From NCBI GenBank assembly GCA_025928415.1, contig JAICJK010000129.1, positions 1 to 6,945 of the forward strand: DNA of 6,945 nt, written 5' to 3'. Shown piece by piece: positions 1 to 6,945 of the stretch. The notes under the pieces are model-generated. The model did no database searches and was not told the DNA's origin. It saw only the letters and a program-made list of their open reading frames with translations. The translations under genes were made by a program, and so were the position numbers. The DNA is from Solirubrobacteraceae bacterium (GTDB lineage Bacteria > Actinomycetota > Thermoleophilia > Solirubrobacterales > Solirubrobacteraceae). How positions within the stretch are numbered: position 1 is the stretch's first letter; each line of letters starts with the position of its first letter.

Positions 1-343
1 CGCGCCGCAGGGCGTCGGTCGTGGCGGCGCCGAGCCGGCCGGCGACTTCCCCGAGCAGCGGCGGCTCGACCAGGCCGCGCAGCTCGAGGACCTCGTCGAG
101 GTCGTGCTGGGTCAGCGGCCGCACGGAGAACCCGCGGTTGCGCACGGCGTCGACGATCCCCAGGCCGGCGAGCTTCAGCATCGCCTCGCGCACCGGCGTC
201 ACCGACACGCCCAGGCGCTGCGCGAGCCCCGGCGCCGAGTAGACGCGGCCCGGCTCGATCTCGCCCGACGCGATCGCGCCGCGCAGCGCGCGCGTCACCT
301 CGTCTCGCAGGCTCGCGACGCGGATCTCGCCGAGGCTCGTCAC
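1..343 (-). CDS. GntR-family transcriptional regulator, FCD subfamily (3' part cut off by window edge)
   Basis: Reading the minus strand from a GTG at 343-341 gives about 114 codons open to the window edge. Residues about 8-75 form a GntR-type winged helix: the segment SGEIEPGR is followed by LAQRLGVSVTPVREAMLKL (recognition helix region, residues 40-58) and a wing NRGFSVRPL. The next helix, DLDEVLELRGLVEP (81-94), looks like the start of an FCD (FadR C-terminal) all-helical ligand-binding domain. The family consists of ligand-responsive, usually dimeric repressors of catabolic operons. The GTG start is preferred because AGGA lies 9 nt upstream; an ATG at 353-351 is out of frame. The gene is divergent from the hut operon, so it is a plausible regulator of it (inference). 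HutC of proteobacteria is also GntR-family but has a UTRA effector domain, so this is not simply HutC. Most of the effector domain lies outside the window. Confidence 0.9.
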   Translation of the reverse strand, partial: MTSLGEIRVASLRDEVTRALRGAIASGEIEPGRVYSAPGLAQRLGVSVTPVREAMLKLAGLGIVDAVRNRGFSVRPLTQHDLDEVLELRGLVEPPLLGEVAGRLGAATTDALRR

Positions 344-353
344 GGCCGGGCAT

Positions 354-357
354 CCTA
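354..357 (-). promoter_or_regulatory. Ribosome binding site of the GntR-family gene
   Basis: On the minus strand AGGA is followed after 9 nt by the GTG at 343-341. It decides the start: the only nearby ATG (353-351) overlaps this region and is in a different frame. Confidence 0.55.
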
Positions 358-396
358 CGGCGCGGCCGCGGCGTCCTCGCGCGGGCGCGCGACCGA

Positions 397-408
397 CCCG
401 CCGGCGGG
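397..408. repeat. Perfect 12-bp palindrome in the divergent region
   Basis: CCCGCCGGCGGG equals its own reverse complement, and the flanking bases (A on both sides) do not extend it. It could be half of a regulator site, but short all-G/C palindromes are common in DNA of this composition, so the functional reading is weak. Confidence 0.35.
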
Positions 409-416
409 ACGGAGCT

Positions 417-448
417 GTCCAGCATCGGAGACACAACCGTCCAGCATC
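417..448. repeat. Direct repeat GTCCAGCATC x2 with 22-bp spacing, candidate operator
   Basis: GTCCAGCATC occurs at 417-426 and again at 439-448. Start-to-start spacing is 22 bp, close to two helical turns, so both copies would face the same side of the helix. The G two positions after each copy also matches (428 and 450). The pair sits in the least GC-rich part of the divergent region, 29 bp before the hutH start. This arrangement suits a dimeric or paired regulator, possibly the neighbouring GntR or the downstream IclR-type protein, but it does not match the usual FadR-like inverted site. The repeat is seen directly; the operator role is inferred. Confidence 0.5.
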
Positions 449-476
449 CGGCGCCGCCACCTGCGAGGATCGCGGC

Positions 477-1985
477 GTGTCAGCGCTGGAGGAGCTCGAG
501 GCCGTCGCCCGCGGCGCGGCGCGCCCGCCCGCGCCGGCCCCCGGCGACCGCGAGCGCATCGCCGCCGCCCGGGAGGTGATCGAGTCCGCGCTGCAGGACG
601 GCACGCCGGTCTACGGCGTGACCACCGGGTTCGGCCGCCTGGCCTCCGTGCGGATCCCCGCCGCCGACGCCGCGCAGCTCCAGCTCAACCTGGTGCGCTC
701 CCACGCGGTCGGCGCCGGCCCGCCGCTGGCCGAGGACGTGGTGCGCGGGATGCTGCTGCTGCTCGGCGCGTCGCTGCGGCGCGGGCACTCCGGGGTGCGC
801 CCCGAGCTCATCGACCTGGTCCACGCGCTGCTCGAGCGCGGCGTGACGCCCGTCGTGCCGAGCAAGGGCTCGGTGGGCTCCTCCGGGGACCTCGCGCCGC
901 TGGCCCACCTCGCGCTCGTGCTCGTCGGGGAGGGCGAGGCGACCGTCGACGGCGCGGTGCTCCCGGGCGCCGAGGCGTTGGCGCGGGCCGGCCTGGCGCC
1001 GCTGGCGCTCACGGCCAAGGAGGGGCTCGCGCTGATCAACGGCACGCACCTGATGGCCGCCGCGGGCGGCCTCGCGGTGCGCGAGGCCCAGCGCCTCCTC
1101 GACGCCGCGGTGGTGGCCACCGCGCTGTCGCTGGAGGCGTTCAAGGGCTCGACGGTCCCCTTCGACGCCCGCCTGAACGCACTGCGCCCGCAGCCCGGCC
1201 AGCTCCGGGTGGCCACCGCCCTGCGCCGCCTGCTCGCGGGCAGCCCGGTGGTCGCCAGCCATGCCGACTGCGGCCGCGTGCAGGACCCGTACACGCTGCG
1301 CTGCGCACCGCAGGTGATCGGGGCGATCGCCGACGCGGTGGACTACGCCGCGGGGGCGCTGGAGCGCGAGCTCGAGGCGGTCACCGACAACCCGCTCGTG
1401 TTCCCCGGCGACGGCGAGGTGCTCTCCGGCGGCAACTTCCACGGCCAGCCGCTGTCGCTGCCGCTCGACCACCTGGCGCTGGCGATGTGCGAGCTGGCCT
1501 CGTTCTCCGAACGGCGCACCTACGCGCTGCTGTCGCCGAGCTACGCGGAGCTGCCGCCGTTCCTGACGCCGCGCCCCGGGCTGTCCTCGGGCCTGATGAT
1601 CGCCCAGTACGCCGCGGCCGCCCTGGTCAGCGAGTGCCAGGTCCTCTCGCACCCCGCCGGCGCCGGCTCGATCCCCACCTCGGCCGGCCAGGAGGACTTC
1701 AACTCGATGGGCGCCCTCGCGGCGCTCAAGGCCCGCACGGTCGTCGAGAACGCGTCGCACGTCATCGCCACCGAGCTCGTGTGCGCGGTGCAGGGCCTCG
1801 AGTTCCACCGGCCGCTGCGCTCGACGGACGTGCTGGAGCGCGCCGTGGAGCGCGTACGTGCGATGGTTCCGCGCGTCGAGGAGGACCGGTCGCTGGCCGG
1901 GGAGCTCGCAGGGCTGGCCGGCGCGCTTCGCACCGGTGAGCTGGTATTGGAAGACGGACCATCGCCTGAGGAGGCACATCGATGA
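477..1985 (+). CDS. hutH: Histidine ammonia-lyase (histidase)
   Basis: This cytosolic enzyme eliminates ammonia from L-histidine to give trans-urocanate, the first step of histidine degradation. The 502 residues match the usual family length (about 500-510). The electrophilic MIO cofactor forms from the tripeptide in GSVGSSGDLAPLAH; Ser136 is the central serine. Other active-site positions match Pseudomonas putida HutH with a constant offset of 7-8: Tyr46 (Tyr53), His76 (His83) in the histidase-type Ser-His pair, Asn188 (Asn195), Tyr272 (Tyr280), Arg275 (Arg283), Phe321 (Phe329) and Glu406 (Glu414). The Ser-His pair and the Glu favour histidine over Phe/Tyr as substrate. Oddities: the cofactor tripeptide is Ser-Ser-Gly rather than Ala-Ser-Gly, and the segment after Glu406 reads DFNSM where many histidases have DHVSM. 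The GTG start is supported by GAGGA at 465-469, 7 nt upstream. The stop codon overlaps the ATG of the next gene (ATGA), implying translational coupling. Confidence 0.95.
   Translation: MSALEELEAVARGAARPPAPAPGDRERIAAAREVIESALQDGTPVYGVTTGFGRLASVRIPAADAAQLQLNLVRSHAVGAGPPLAEDVVRGMLLLLGASLRRGHSGVRPELIDLVHALLERGVTPVVPSKGSVGSSGDLAPLAHLALVLVGEGEATVDGAVLPGAEALARAGLAPLALTAKEGLALINGTHLMAAAGGLAVREAQRLLDAAVVATALSLEAFKGSTVPFDARLNALRPQPGQLRVATALRRLLAGSPVVASHADCGRVQDPYTLRCAPQVIGAIADAVDYAAGALERELEAVTDNPLVFPGDGEVLSGGNFHGQPLSLPLDHLALAMCELASFSERRTYALLSPSYAELPPFLTPRPGLSSGLMIAQYAAAALVSECQVLSHPAGAGSIPTSAGQEDFNSMGALAALKARTVVENASHVIATELVCAVQGLEFHRPLRSTDVLERAVERVRAMVPRVEEDRSLAGELAGLAGALRTGELVLEDGPSPEEAHR
1968..1974 (+). 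promoter_or_regulatory. Ribosome binding site of the binding-protein gene, inside hutH
   Basis: GAGGAGG sits within the last codons of hutH, 7 nt before the ATG at 1982. It is a near-ideal anti-16S match. It supports independent strong initiation of the abundantly needed binding protein despite the overlap with hutH. Confidence 0.65.
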
Positions 1986-2917
1986 TCAGAAGCACGCCGC
2001 GCATCGGCGCGACGCTCGCGGCGCTCGCCGCCACCGGGCTGCTCGCCGCCTGCGGCAGCAGCGACAAGACCACCTCGGCCACGACGGCGGCGCCGTCCGG
2101 CGCCGCGACCACCTCCGGCGCGAGCGGCGCCACGGGCGCGGATCCGAAGGTCGCCGCGCTCGTCCCGGCCGCGCTGAAGTCCAAGGGCACGCTGACCGTC
2201 GCCTCCGACGCGAGCTACGCGCCGATGGAGTTCATCGGGGCCGACGGCAAGACGGTCGAGGGCTGGGACGCCGACATGGCCAAGGCGCTGGCGGGCGTGA
2301 TGGGCCTGAAGGCCAAGGTCGTCAACGCCACCTTCGACGGGATCATCCCGGGCCTGGCCTCCCACAAGTACGACCTCGGCATGTCCTCGTTCACGGACAC
2401 CAAGGAGCGCGAGAAGACCGTCGACTTCGTCACCTACTTCACGGCCGGGACGTCGTTCTACGTCAAGGCGCAGGGCGGGCCGGCGATCAACGGCCTCGCC
2501 GACCTGTGCGGCCACAAGGTCGCCGTCGAGAAGGGCACCACCCAGCAGGACGACTCCACCGCGCAGGACAAGAAGTGCAAGGCGGCGGGCAAGAAGGGCG
2601 TGAGCGTCTCGGTCTTCCCCGACCAGAACTCGGCCAACCTGGCGCTGTCGAGCGGGCGCGCCGACGTCGGCATGTCGGACTCGCCGGTCGCCGAGTACCA
2701 GGTCAAGAAGTCCAACGGCCAGTTCAAGATCGTGGGCCAGGCCTACGGGACCGCGCCGTTCGGGATCGCGATGCCAAAGGGCAGCGGGCTGGACAAGGCG
2801 GTGCTCGCCGGCGTCAAGGCGCTGATCGCCAACGGCCAGTACAAGTCGAGCCTCGACAAGTGGGGGATCGGCCAGGGCGCGATCACCAACCCCACGATCA
2901 ACGGGGCCACGAGCTAG
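1982..2917 (+). CDS. Amino acid ABC transporter substrate-binding lipoprotein (SBP family 3)
   Basis: This is an extracellular receptor that captures a polar amino acid and delivers it to the permease. The 311-residue protein begins with a lipoprotein signal: Arg3/Arg7, a hydrophobic stretch (residues 8-22) and the lipobox LAAC with Cys24 as lipidation site. A Ser/Thr/Ala/Gly-rich tether follows (about 25-55). The mature family 3 fold runs from about residue 69: [25 protein letters not shown] (95-104), FDGIIPGL (118-125) and [12 protein letters not shown] (138-149), where Arg143 is the expected ligand carboxylate contact. [13 protein letters not shown] (227-239) supplies Asp233, in the position that contacts the ligand amino group in HisJ-like proteins. 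Cys176 and Cys199 could form a disulphide. The ATG overlaps the hutH stop, and a strong GAGGAGG (1968-1974) lies 7 nt upstream inside hutH. Histidine is the likely ligand from context only; urocanate or another basic or polar amino acid is possible. Confidence 0.93.
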   Translation: MIRSTPRIGATLAALAATGLLAACGSSDKTTSATTAAPSGAATTSGASGATGADPKVAALVPAALKSKGTLTVASDASYAPMEFIGADGKTVEGWDADMAKALAGVMGLKAKVVNATFDGIIPGLASHKYDLGMSSFTDTKEREKTVDFVTYFTAGTSFYVKAQGGPAINGLADLCGHKVAVEKGTTQQDDSTAQDKKCKAAGKKGVSVSVFPDQNSANLALSSGRADVGMSDSPVAEYQVKKSNGQFKIVGQAYGTAPFGIAMPKGSGLDKAVLAGVKALIANGQYKSSLDKWGIGQGAITNPTINGATS

Positions 2918-2927
2918 GAGCACGCGG

Positions 2928-3889
2928 GTGTCGTCGACCGGCGCCACCGTCCCGCAGGACACCGGGCGGCCCGAGGAGATCCGGGCCGTCCCGGTGCGCC
3001 ACCCCGGCCGCTGGGTCGCGGCGGCCGTGGTGGCGCTGCTGGTGGCGATCGCCGTCCACTCGGTGGCCACCAACCCGCGGTTCGGATGGGGGACCTTCGG
3101 CGACTGGTTCTTCGACAGCCGGATCCTGAAGGGCGTCCTGGTCACCATCGAGCTGACGGTCATCTCGATGGCGATCGGGATCGTGCTCGGCGTCCTGCTG
3201 GCCGTCATGCGGCTGTCGCCCAACCCGCTCGTCGCGACCGTGAGCTGGGTCTACGTCTGGGCGTTCCGCGGGACGCCGGTGCTCGTCCAGATCCTGTTCT
3301 GGAGCTTCATCGCCGCGCTCTACCCGACGATCTCGATCGGGATCCCGTTCGGCGGCCCGGAGTTCGCGCACGGCAGCGCGAACGCGATCATCACGCCGTT
3401 CGTGGCCGCGATCCTCGCCCTCGGCCTCAACGAGGGCGCGTACATGGCGGAGATCGTGCGCGCCGGCATCATCTCGGTCGACGAGGGCCAGACCGAGGCC
3501 GCGCACGCGCTGGGCATGACGCGCCTGCAGGTGATGCGGCGGATCGTGCTGCCGCAGGCGATGCGGGTGATCATCCCGCCGACGGGCAACGAGACGATCT
3601 CGATGCTCAAGACCTCCTCGCTGGTGAGCGTCATCGCCTACAGCGAGCTGCTGTACTCGGCGCAGCTCATCTACGCGGTCAACTACCGCCAGATCCCGCT
3701 GCTGATGGTGGCCAGCGTCTGGTACATCATCATGACCTCGGTGCTGTCCGTCGGGCAGTACTACCTCGAGCGCCACTACGCGCGCGGCGCGTCGCGGGCG
3801 CTGCCCGACACGCCGCTGCAGCGCCTGCGGCGCAACGTCCTCTCCTACCAGCGCAACCCCGGGGCCGGCCCGGGCATCGGCGGCTTCTG

Positions 3890-3890
<1 letters not shown>
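2928..3890 (+). CDS. Polar amino acid ABC transporter permease (HisM/HisQ/GlnP family)
   Basis: This is the membrane subunit of the importer. The 320-residue protein has a polar N-terminal tail (1-28) and then hydrophobic segments near residues 29-48, 67-95, 103-132, 153-177, 225-250 and 257-278. The EAA coupling loop is clear at residues 190-209 ([20 protein letters not shown]), with the conserved glycine at 196; this loop docks on the ATPase. The segment [15 protein letters not shown] (111-125) is typical of the polar amino acid permease family. The C-terminal tail (about 282-320) is basic and longer than in minimal family members. GTG start: AGGAG at 2916-2920, overlapping the stop codon of the binding-protein gene, lies 7 nt upstream. 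Only one permease gene is present, so it probably forms a homodimer, unlike the HisQ/HisM pair. Its TGA overlaps the ATG of the ATPase gene. Confidence 0.95.
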
Positions 3891-4654
<764 letters not shown>

Positions 4655-4667
4655 CGTGGCCGGGCGG

Positions 4668-4682
4668 CGCGGTCGCACCGCG
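4668..4682. repeat. Inverted repeat CGCGGT-CGC-ACCGCG upstream of the IclR-type gene
   Basis: Perfect 6-bp arms around a 3-nt centre lie inside the 42-bp gap (4655-4696) between the ATPase stop and the IclR-type ATG. It is the only non-coding gap of any size within the operon. A 15-bp palindrome is the right size for an IclR-family operator, so autoregulation is possible. Read as RNA it would be a short hairpin with a tight loop. No T-run follows, so it is not a standard intrinsic terminator. The repeat is visible; the function is inferred, and chance is possible at this GC content. Confidence 0.4.
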
Positions 4683-4696
4683 GGCCGGGTGCCGCG

Positions 4697-5545
4697 ATGA
4701 GCGCGGGCCGCGGCGCCGTCCGCGCGGTCGAGGTCCTGACGCGGCTGGCCGGTGCCGGCCGGCCGGTGCCCGCCGCGATGCTGGCGCGCGAGTGCGGGAT
4801 CCCGCGCTCGACGACCTACGGCATCGTCGGCGCCCTGGCCGGCGCCGGCTTCGTCGAGCACGCGGACGGCGGCTACAAGGCGGGCCCGCGCGCCCACGAG
4901 CTGGCCGGCGGCGTGACGATCGCGGCCGCGCTGTCGGTGCTGGAGAGCTTCGAGCAGGACGTCACCCACCTCACCGCCGGCGAGCTGTGCCGCCGCACCG
5001 GCCTGCCGCTCGCCCGCGTCGACCCGCTGGTCGACGACCTGGTCGCCGAGGGCCTGCTCACCGAGTCCGACGGGCACGTCGCGCTCGGGGTCCGCGTCGC
5101 CGCCCTGGCGGCGCGCAGCGGCCCGCTGCACCGCCTGCGCATCGCCGCGCGGCCGGTCCTGCTGGACCTCTGCGCGGCGACCGGCGAGACCGCCAACCTG
5201 GTGGTCCGCGATCGCGACGAGCTGGTCTACCTCGACCAGGTCGAGAGCCCGCACGCCCTGCGCCACGCGGGCTGGGCGGGCCGCCGGCTGCCGCTCGGCG
5301 CCGGCGCCACGAGCCTGGCGCTCACCGGCGCGAGCGCGCCGCAGATCGCCCGCGATGCGGTCGAGGTCGGCGTCACCGCCGTCGCCTGCGGCGTGCCGGG
5401 CGCCGACCCGGCCGCCGCCGTGACCGTCACCGGGCCGACGGCCCGCATGGGCGACCGCCGCCTCGCCGCGTGCCGCCGGGCCGTGACGGCCGCGGCGGGC
5501 GCGCTCGAGGCGGCGCTCGCCTCATCCGACCAGGAGGGGACATGA
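4697..5545 (+). CDS. IclR-type transcriptional regulator with apparent tandem winged-helix domains and short effector domain
   Basis: The 282-residue protein is most likely a ligand-responsive regulator of this histidine operon (context inference). Residues 7-70 are a standard IclR winged helix: [31 protein letters not shown] with recognition helix about 36-48, GFVEH and the wing [12 protein letters not shown]. Residues 73-139 look like a second winged helix: [51 protein letters not shown]. The IclR effector domain begins near 144 ([54 protein letters not shown]). It then jumps from about residue 211 to the usually much later motif [26 protein letters not shown], so about 40-50 residues of the common fold seem absent. 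The total length is ordinary for the family, which would hide the rearrangement. No clear ribosome binding site precedes the ATG. The stop overlaps the hutU start (ATGA). Confidence 0.87.
   Translation: MSAGRGAVRAVEVLTRLAGAGRPVPAAMLARECGIPRSTTYGIVGALAGAGFVEHADGGYKAGPRAHELAGGVTIAAALSVLESFEQDVTHLTAGELCRRTGLPLARVDPLVDDLVAEGLLTESDGHVALGVRVAALAARSGPLHRLRIAARPVLLDLCAATGETANLVVRDRDELVYLDQVESPHALRHAGWAGRRLPLGAGATSLALTGASAPQIARDAVEVGVTAVACGVPGADPAAAVTVTGPTARMGDRRLAACRRAVTAAAGALEAALASSDQEGT
5532..5537 (+). promoter_or_regulatory. Ribosome binding site of hutU, inside the IclR-type gene
   Basis: AGGAGG, with two further Gs, lies in the last codons of the IclR-type gene. It is only 4 nt before the ATG at 5542, which is shorter than the 7 nt seen at the other genes here. 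With the ATGA overlap it fixes the hutU start. Confidence 0.55.
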
Positions 5546-6945
5546 CCGCGACGACGGCCACGCTGCGCTGCCGGGGATGGGAGCAGGAGGCGGCGCTGCG
5601 GATGCTCGAGAACAACCTGCACCCGGACGTGGCCGAGCGCCCCGAGGACCTCGTGGTCTACGGCGGCCTGGGCAAGGCGGCGCGCGACCACGCCTCGCTG
5701 CACGCCATCAAGCGGGAGCTGACGACGCTCGGCGACCAGGAGACGCTGCTCGTGCAGTCCGGCCGCCCGGTCGGCGTCTTCGCGACGCACGCGGCGGCGC
5801 CGCGGGTGCTGATCGCCAACTCGAACCTCGTGCCCGAGTGGGCGACCTGGCGGCACTTCCGCGAGCTCGACGCGGCCGGGCTGATGATGTACGGGCAGAT
5901 GACCGCCGGGTCGTGGATCTACATCGGCTCGCAGGGCATCCTCCAGGGGACCTACGAGACGTTCGCCGCGATCGCGCGCAAGCGCTTCGGCGGCTCGCTC
6001 GCCGGGCGGCTGGTGGTCACCGCCGGCCTGGGCGGGATGGGCGGCGCCCAGCCGCTGGCCGTGACGCTCAACGGCGGCTGCGCGCTGTGCGTGGAGGTCG
6101 ACCGCGGCCGCATCGAGCGCCGCCTGGCCACCGGCTACCTGGACGAGCCCGCCGCGTCGCTCGACGACGCGCTGGCCCGCCTGGCCGCGGCGCGCGCCGC
6201 GGGCCGGGCGCTGTCGGTCGGCCTGCTCGGCAACGCCGCCGAGGTCATCCCCGAGCTGGCGCGCCGCGGCGCGGCCATCGACGTGGTGACCGACCAGACG
6301 AGCGCCCACGACCCGCTCAACGGCTACGTGCCGGCCGGCCTGACGGTCGAGCAGGCCGACGCGCTGCGCGCCTCGGACCCCGAGGACTACCTGAAGCGGG
6401 CGGGGGAGAGCGCGCTCGCGCACGTCGGGGCGATCCGCGACCTGCAGGCCGCGGGCGCCGAGGCCTTCGACTACGGCAACGCGCTGCGCGGGCTCGCGGC
6501 CGAGCACGGCGACGCGGACGCGTTCGCCTACCCCGGCTTCGTCCCGGCCTACATCCGCCCGCTGTTCTGCGAGGGCAAGGGCCCGTTCCGCTGGGTGGCG
6601 CTGTCCGGGGACCCCGCGGACATCGCGGCCACCGACGCGGCGATCCTCGACCTGTTCGGCGACCAGGAGCACATCGTGCGCTGGATCCGCCTGGCCGCCG
6701 AGCGCGTGCGCTTCCAGGGGCTGCCCGCGCGGATCTGCTGGCTGGGCTACGGCGAGCGCCACCGCGCCGGGCTGCGCTTCAACGAGATGGTGGCCTCCGG
6801 CGAGCTGCGCGGCCCGATCGTCATCGGGCGCGACCACCTCGACGACGGCTCGGTCGCGTCGCCCGAGCGAGTGACCGAGGCGATGCGCGACGGGTCCGAC
6901 GCGGTCGCCGACTGGCCGGTGCTCAACGCGCTGCTGAACACCGCG
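5542..6945 (+). CDS. hutU: Urocanate hydratase (urocanase), C-terminus cut off by window edge
   Basis: This cytosolic NAD+-dependent enzyme converts trans-urocanate to 4-imidazolone-5-propionate, the second step of histidine degradation, using the product of HutH. The frame is open for 468 codons up to the window end; the family is about 550 residues, so roughly 80-90 are missing. Diagnostic segments in order: [16 protein letters not shown] (about 38-53); [20 protein letters not shown]; the NAD+-binding loop [13 protein letters not shown] (161-173); [17 protein letters not shown] with Asp251-Gln252-Thr253; [13 protein letters not shown]; and the urocanase signature [16 protein letters not shown] (391-406), with Cys399 matching the conserved active-site cysteine (Cys410 in P. 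putida). All visible key residues are intact. The start is fixed by the overlap with the preceding stop and by AGGAGG at 5532-5537. Further hut genes (hutI and a formiminoglutamate enzyme) would be expected downstream. Confidence 0.97.
   Translation, partial: MTATTATLRCRGWEQEAALRMLENNLHPDVAERPEDLVVYGGLGKAARDHASLHAIKRELTTLGDQETLLVQSGRPVGVFATHAAAPRVLIANSNLVPEWATWRHFRELDAAGLMMYGQMTAGSWIYIGSQGILQGTYETFAAIARKRFGGSLAGRLVVTAGLGGMGGAQPLAVTLNGGCALCVEVDRGRIERRLATGYLDEPAASLDDALARLAAARAAGRALSVGLLGNAAEVIPELARRGAAIDVVTDQTSAHDPLNGYVPAGLTVEQADALRASDPEDYLKRAGESALAHVGAIRDLQAAGAEAFDYGNALRGLAAEHGDADAFAYPGFVPAYIRPLFCEGKGPFRWVALSGDPADIAATDAAILDLFGDQEHIVRWIRLAAERVRFQGLPARICWLGYGERHRAGLRFNEMVASGELRGPIVIGRDHLDDGSVASPERVTEAMRDGSDAVADWPVLNALLNTA

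Larger units (their letters stand above)
344..476. promoter_or_regulatory. Divergent intergenic/promoter region between the GntR gene and hutH
   Basis: These 133 bp separate two genes transcribed away from each other, so both promoters should lie here. No convincing -35/-10 pair matching a sigma-70-type consensus could be read on either strand. The stretch around 413-448 is noticeably less GC-rich than its surroundings (about 59% G+C over 417-448 by hand count). It carries a 10-bp direct repeat. A perfect 12-bp palindrome lies at 397-408. The hutH ribosome binding site (GAGGA, 465-469) is at the right end. The promoter role rests on gene orientation; the exact promoter positions are unknown. 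Confidence 0.6.

Noticed and set aside
104..1939. Plus-strand open frame (611 codons) overlapping the GntR gene and hutH
   Set aside because: It runs through the antisense of the GntR gene, the intergenic region and hutH in a wrong frame; its Arg/Ala/Gly-rich low-complexity product is not a protein of any known type.
480..1979. Long open frame on the minus strand (499 codons) opposite hutH
   Set aside because: It mirrors hutH almost exactly; its biased Arg/Gln/His/Ala-rich translation shows no family resemblance, so it is a composition effect.
477..1985. hutH as a phenylalanine/tyrosine ammonia-lyase or aminomutase
   Set aside because: The Ser75-His76 selectivity pair and Glu406 are histidase features, and hutU in the same operon supports histidine; the DFNSM segment is noted as unusual only.
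1541..3223. Long open frame on the minus strand (560 codons) across hutH, the binding-protein gene and the permease
   Set aside because: It spans three well-supported genes on the other strand and has no motif; shadow frame.
3086..3889. Possible 268-residue N-terminal extension of the ATPase
   Set aside because: The frame is open upstream only because of GC-rich sequence; the translation there is Arg/Asp/Ala-rich and coincides with the permease gene. The ATPase domain begins normally at 3890.
4668..4682. Intrinsic transcription terminator after the ATPase gene
   Set aside because: The stem is only 6 bp with a 3-nt loop and no T-run follows; hutU, needed for the same pathway, lies downstream.
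5227..6837. Long open frame on the minus strand (536 codons)
   Set aside because: It lies opposite hutU and the end of the IclR-type gene, both firmly identified. Its product is Arg/Ala/Gly/Val/His-rich low-complexity sequence with no recognisable domain, as expected for the complementary strand of GC-rich coding DNA.

Overview
The window is very GC-rich (roughly 70-75% by eye) with strong G/C preference at third codon positions. GTG starts, gene-end overlaps of the ATGA/TGATG type and actinobacterial-looking protein sequences point to a high-GC actinobacterium. A lineage such as the Thermoleophilia (Solirubrobacterales) would fit, but that placement is an inference without a database search. 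No RNA gene, mobile element, CRISPR array or recombination site was seen.

Layout: (1) the 5' part of a GntR-family, FCD-type regulator gene on the minus strand, running off the left edge (1-343). (2) A 133-bp divergent intergenic region (344-476) holding a 10-bp direct repeat with 22-bp spacing and a perfect 12-bp palindrome. (3) A plus-strand operon of six tightly packed genes: hutH (histidine ammonia-lyase); three genes of a polar amino acid ABC importer (binding lipoprotein, permease, ATPase); an IclR-type regulator; and hutU (urocanate hydratase), which runs off the right edge. Four of the five junctions in the operon either overlap or lie within about 10 bp. The exception is the 42-bp gap before the IclR gene, which contains a perfect 6-bp inverted repeat.

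Together the genes describe histidine (or urocanate) uptake and its first two catabolic steps. The importer brings substrate in, HutH removes ammonia from histidine to give urocanate, and HutU hydrates urocanate to imidazolonepropionate. hutI and a formiminoglutamate-processing gene would be expected beyond the right edge but are not visible. Two regulators of different families border or sit inside the operon.

This is essentially a recognisable hut locus, not a wholly new system. The most unusual item is the IclR-type protein: it appears to carry two successive winged-helix DNA-binding domains and a clearly shortened effector domain. Secondary points are a Ser-Ser-Gly (not Ala-Ser-Gly) cofactor-forming tripeptide and an altered active-site segment in HutH, the transporter placed between hutH and hutU, and candidate operators in the two gaps.
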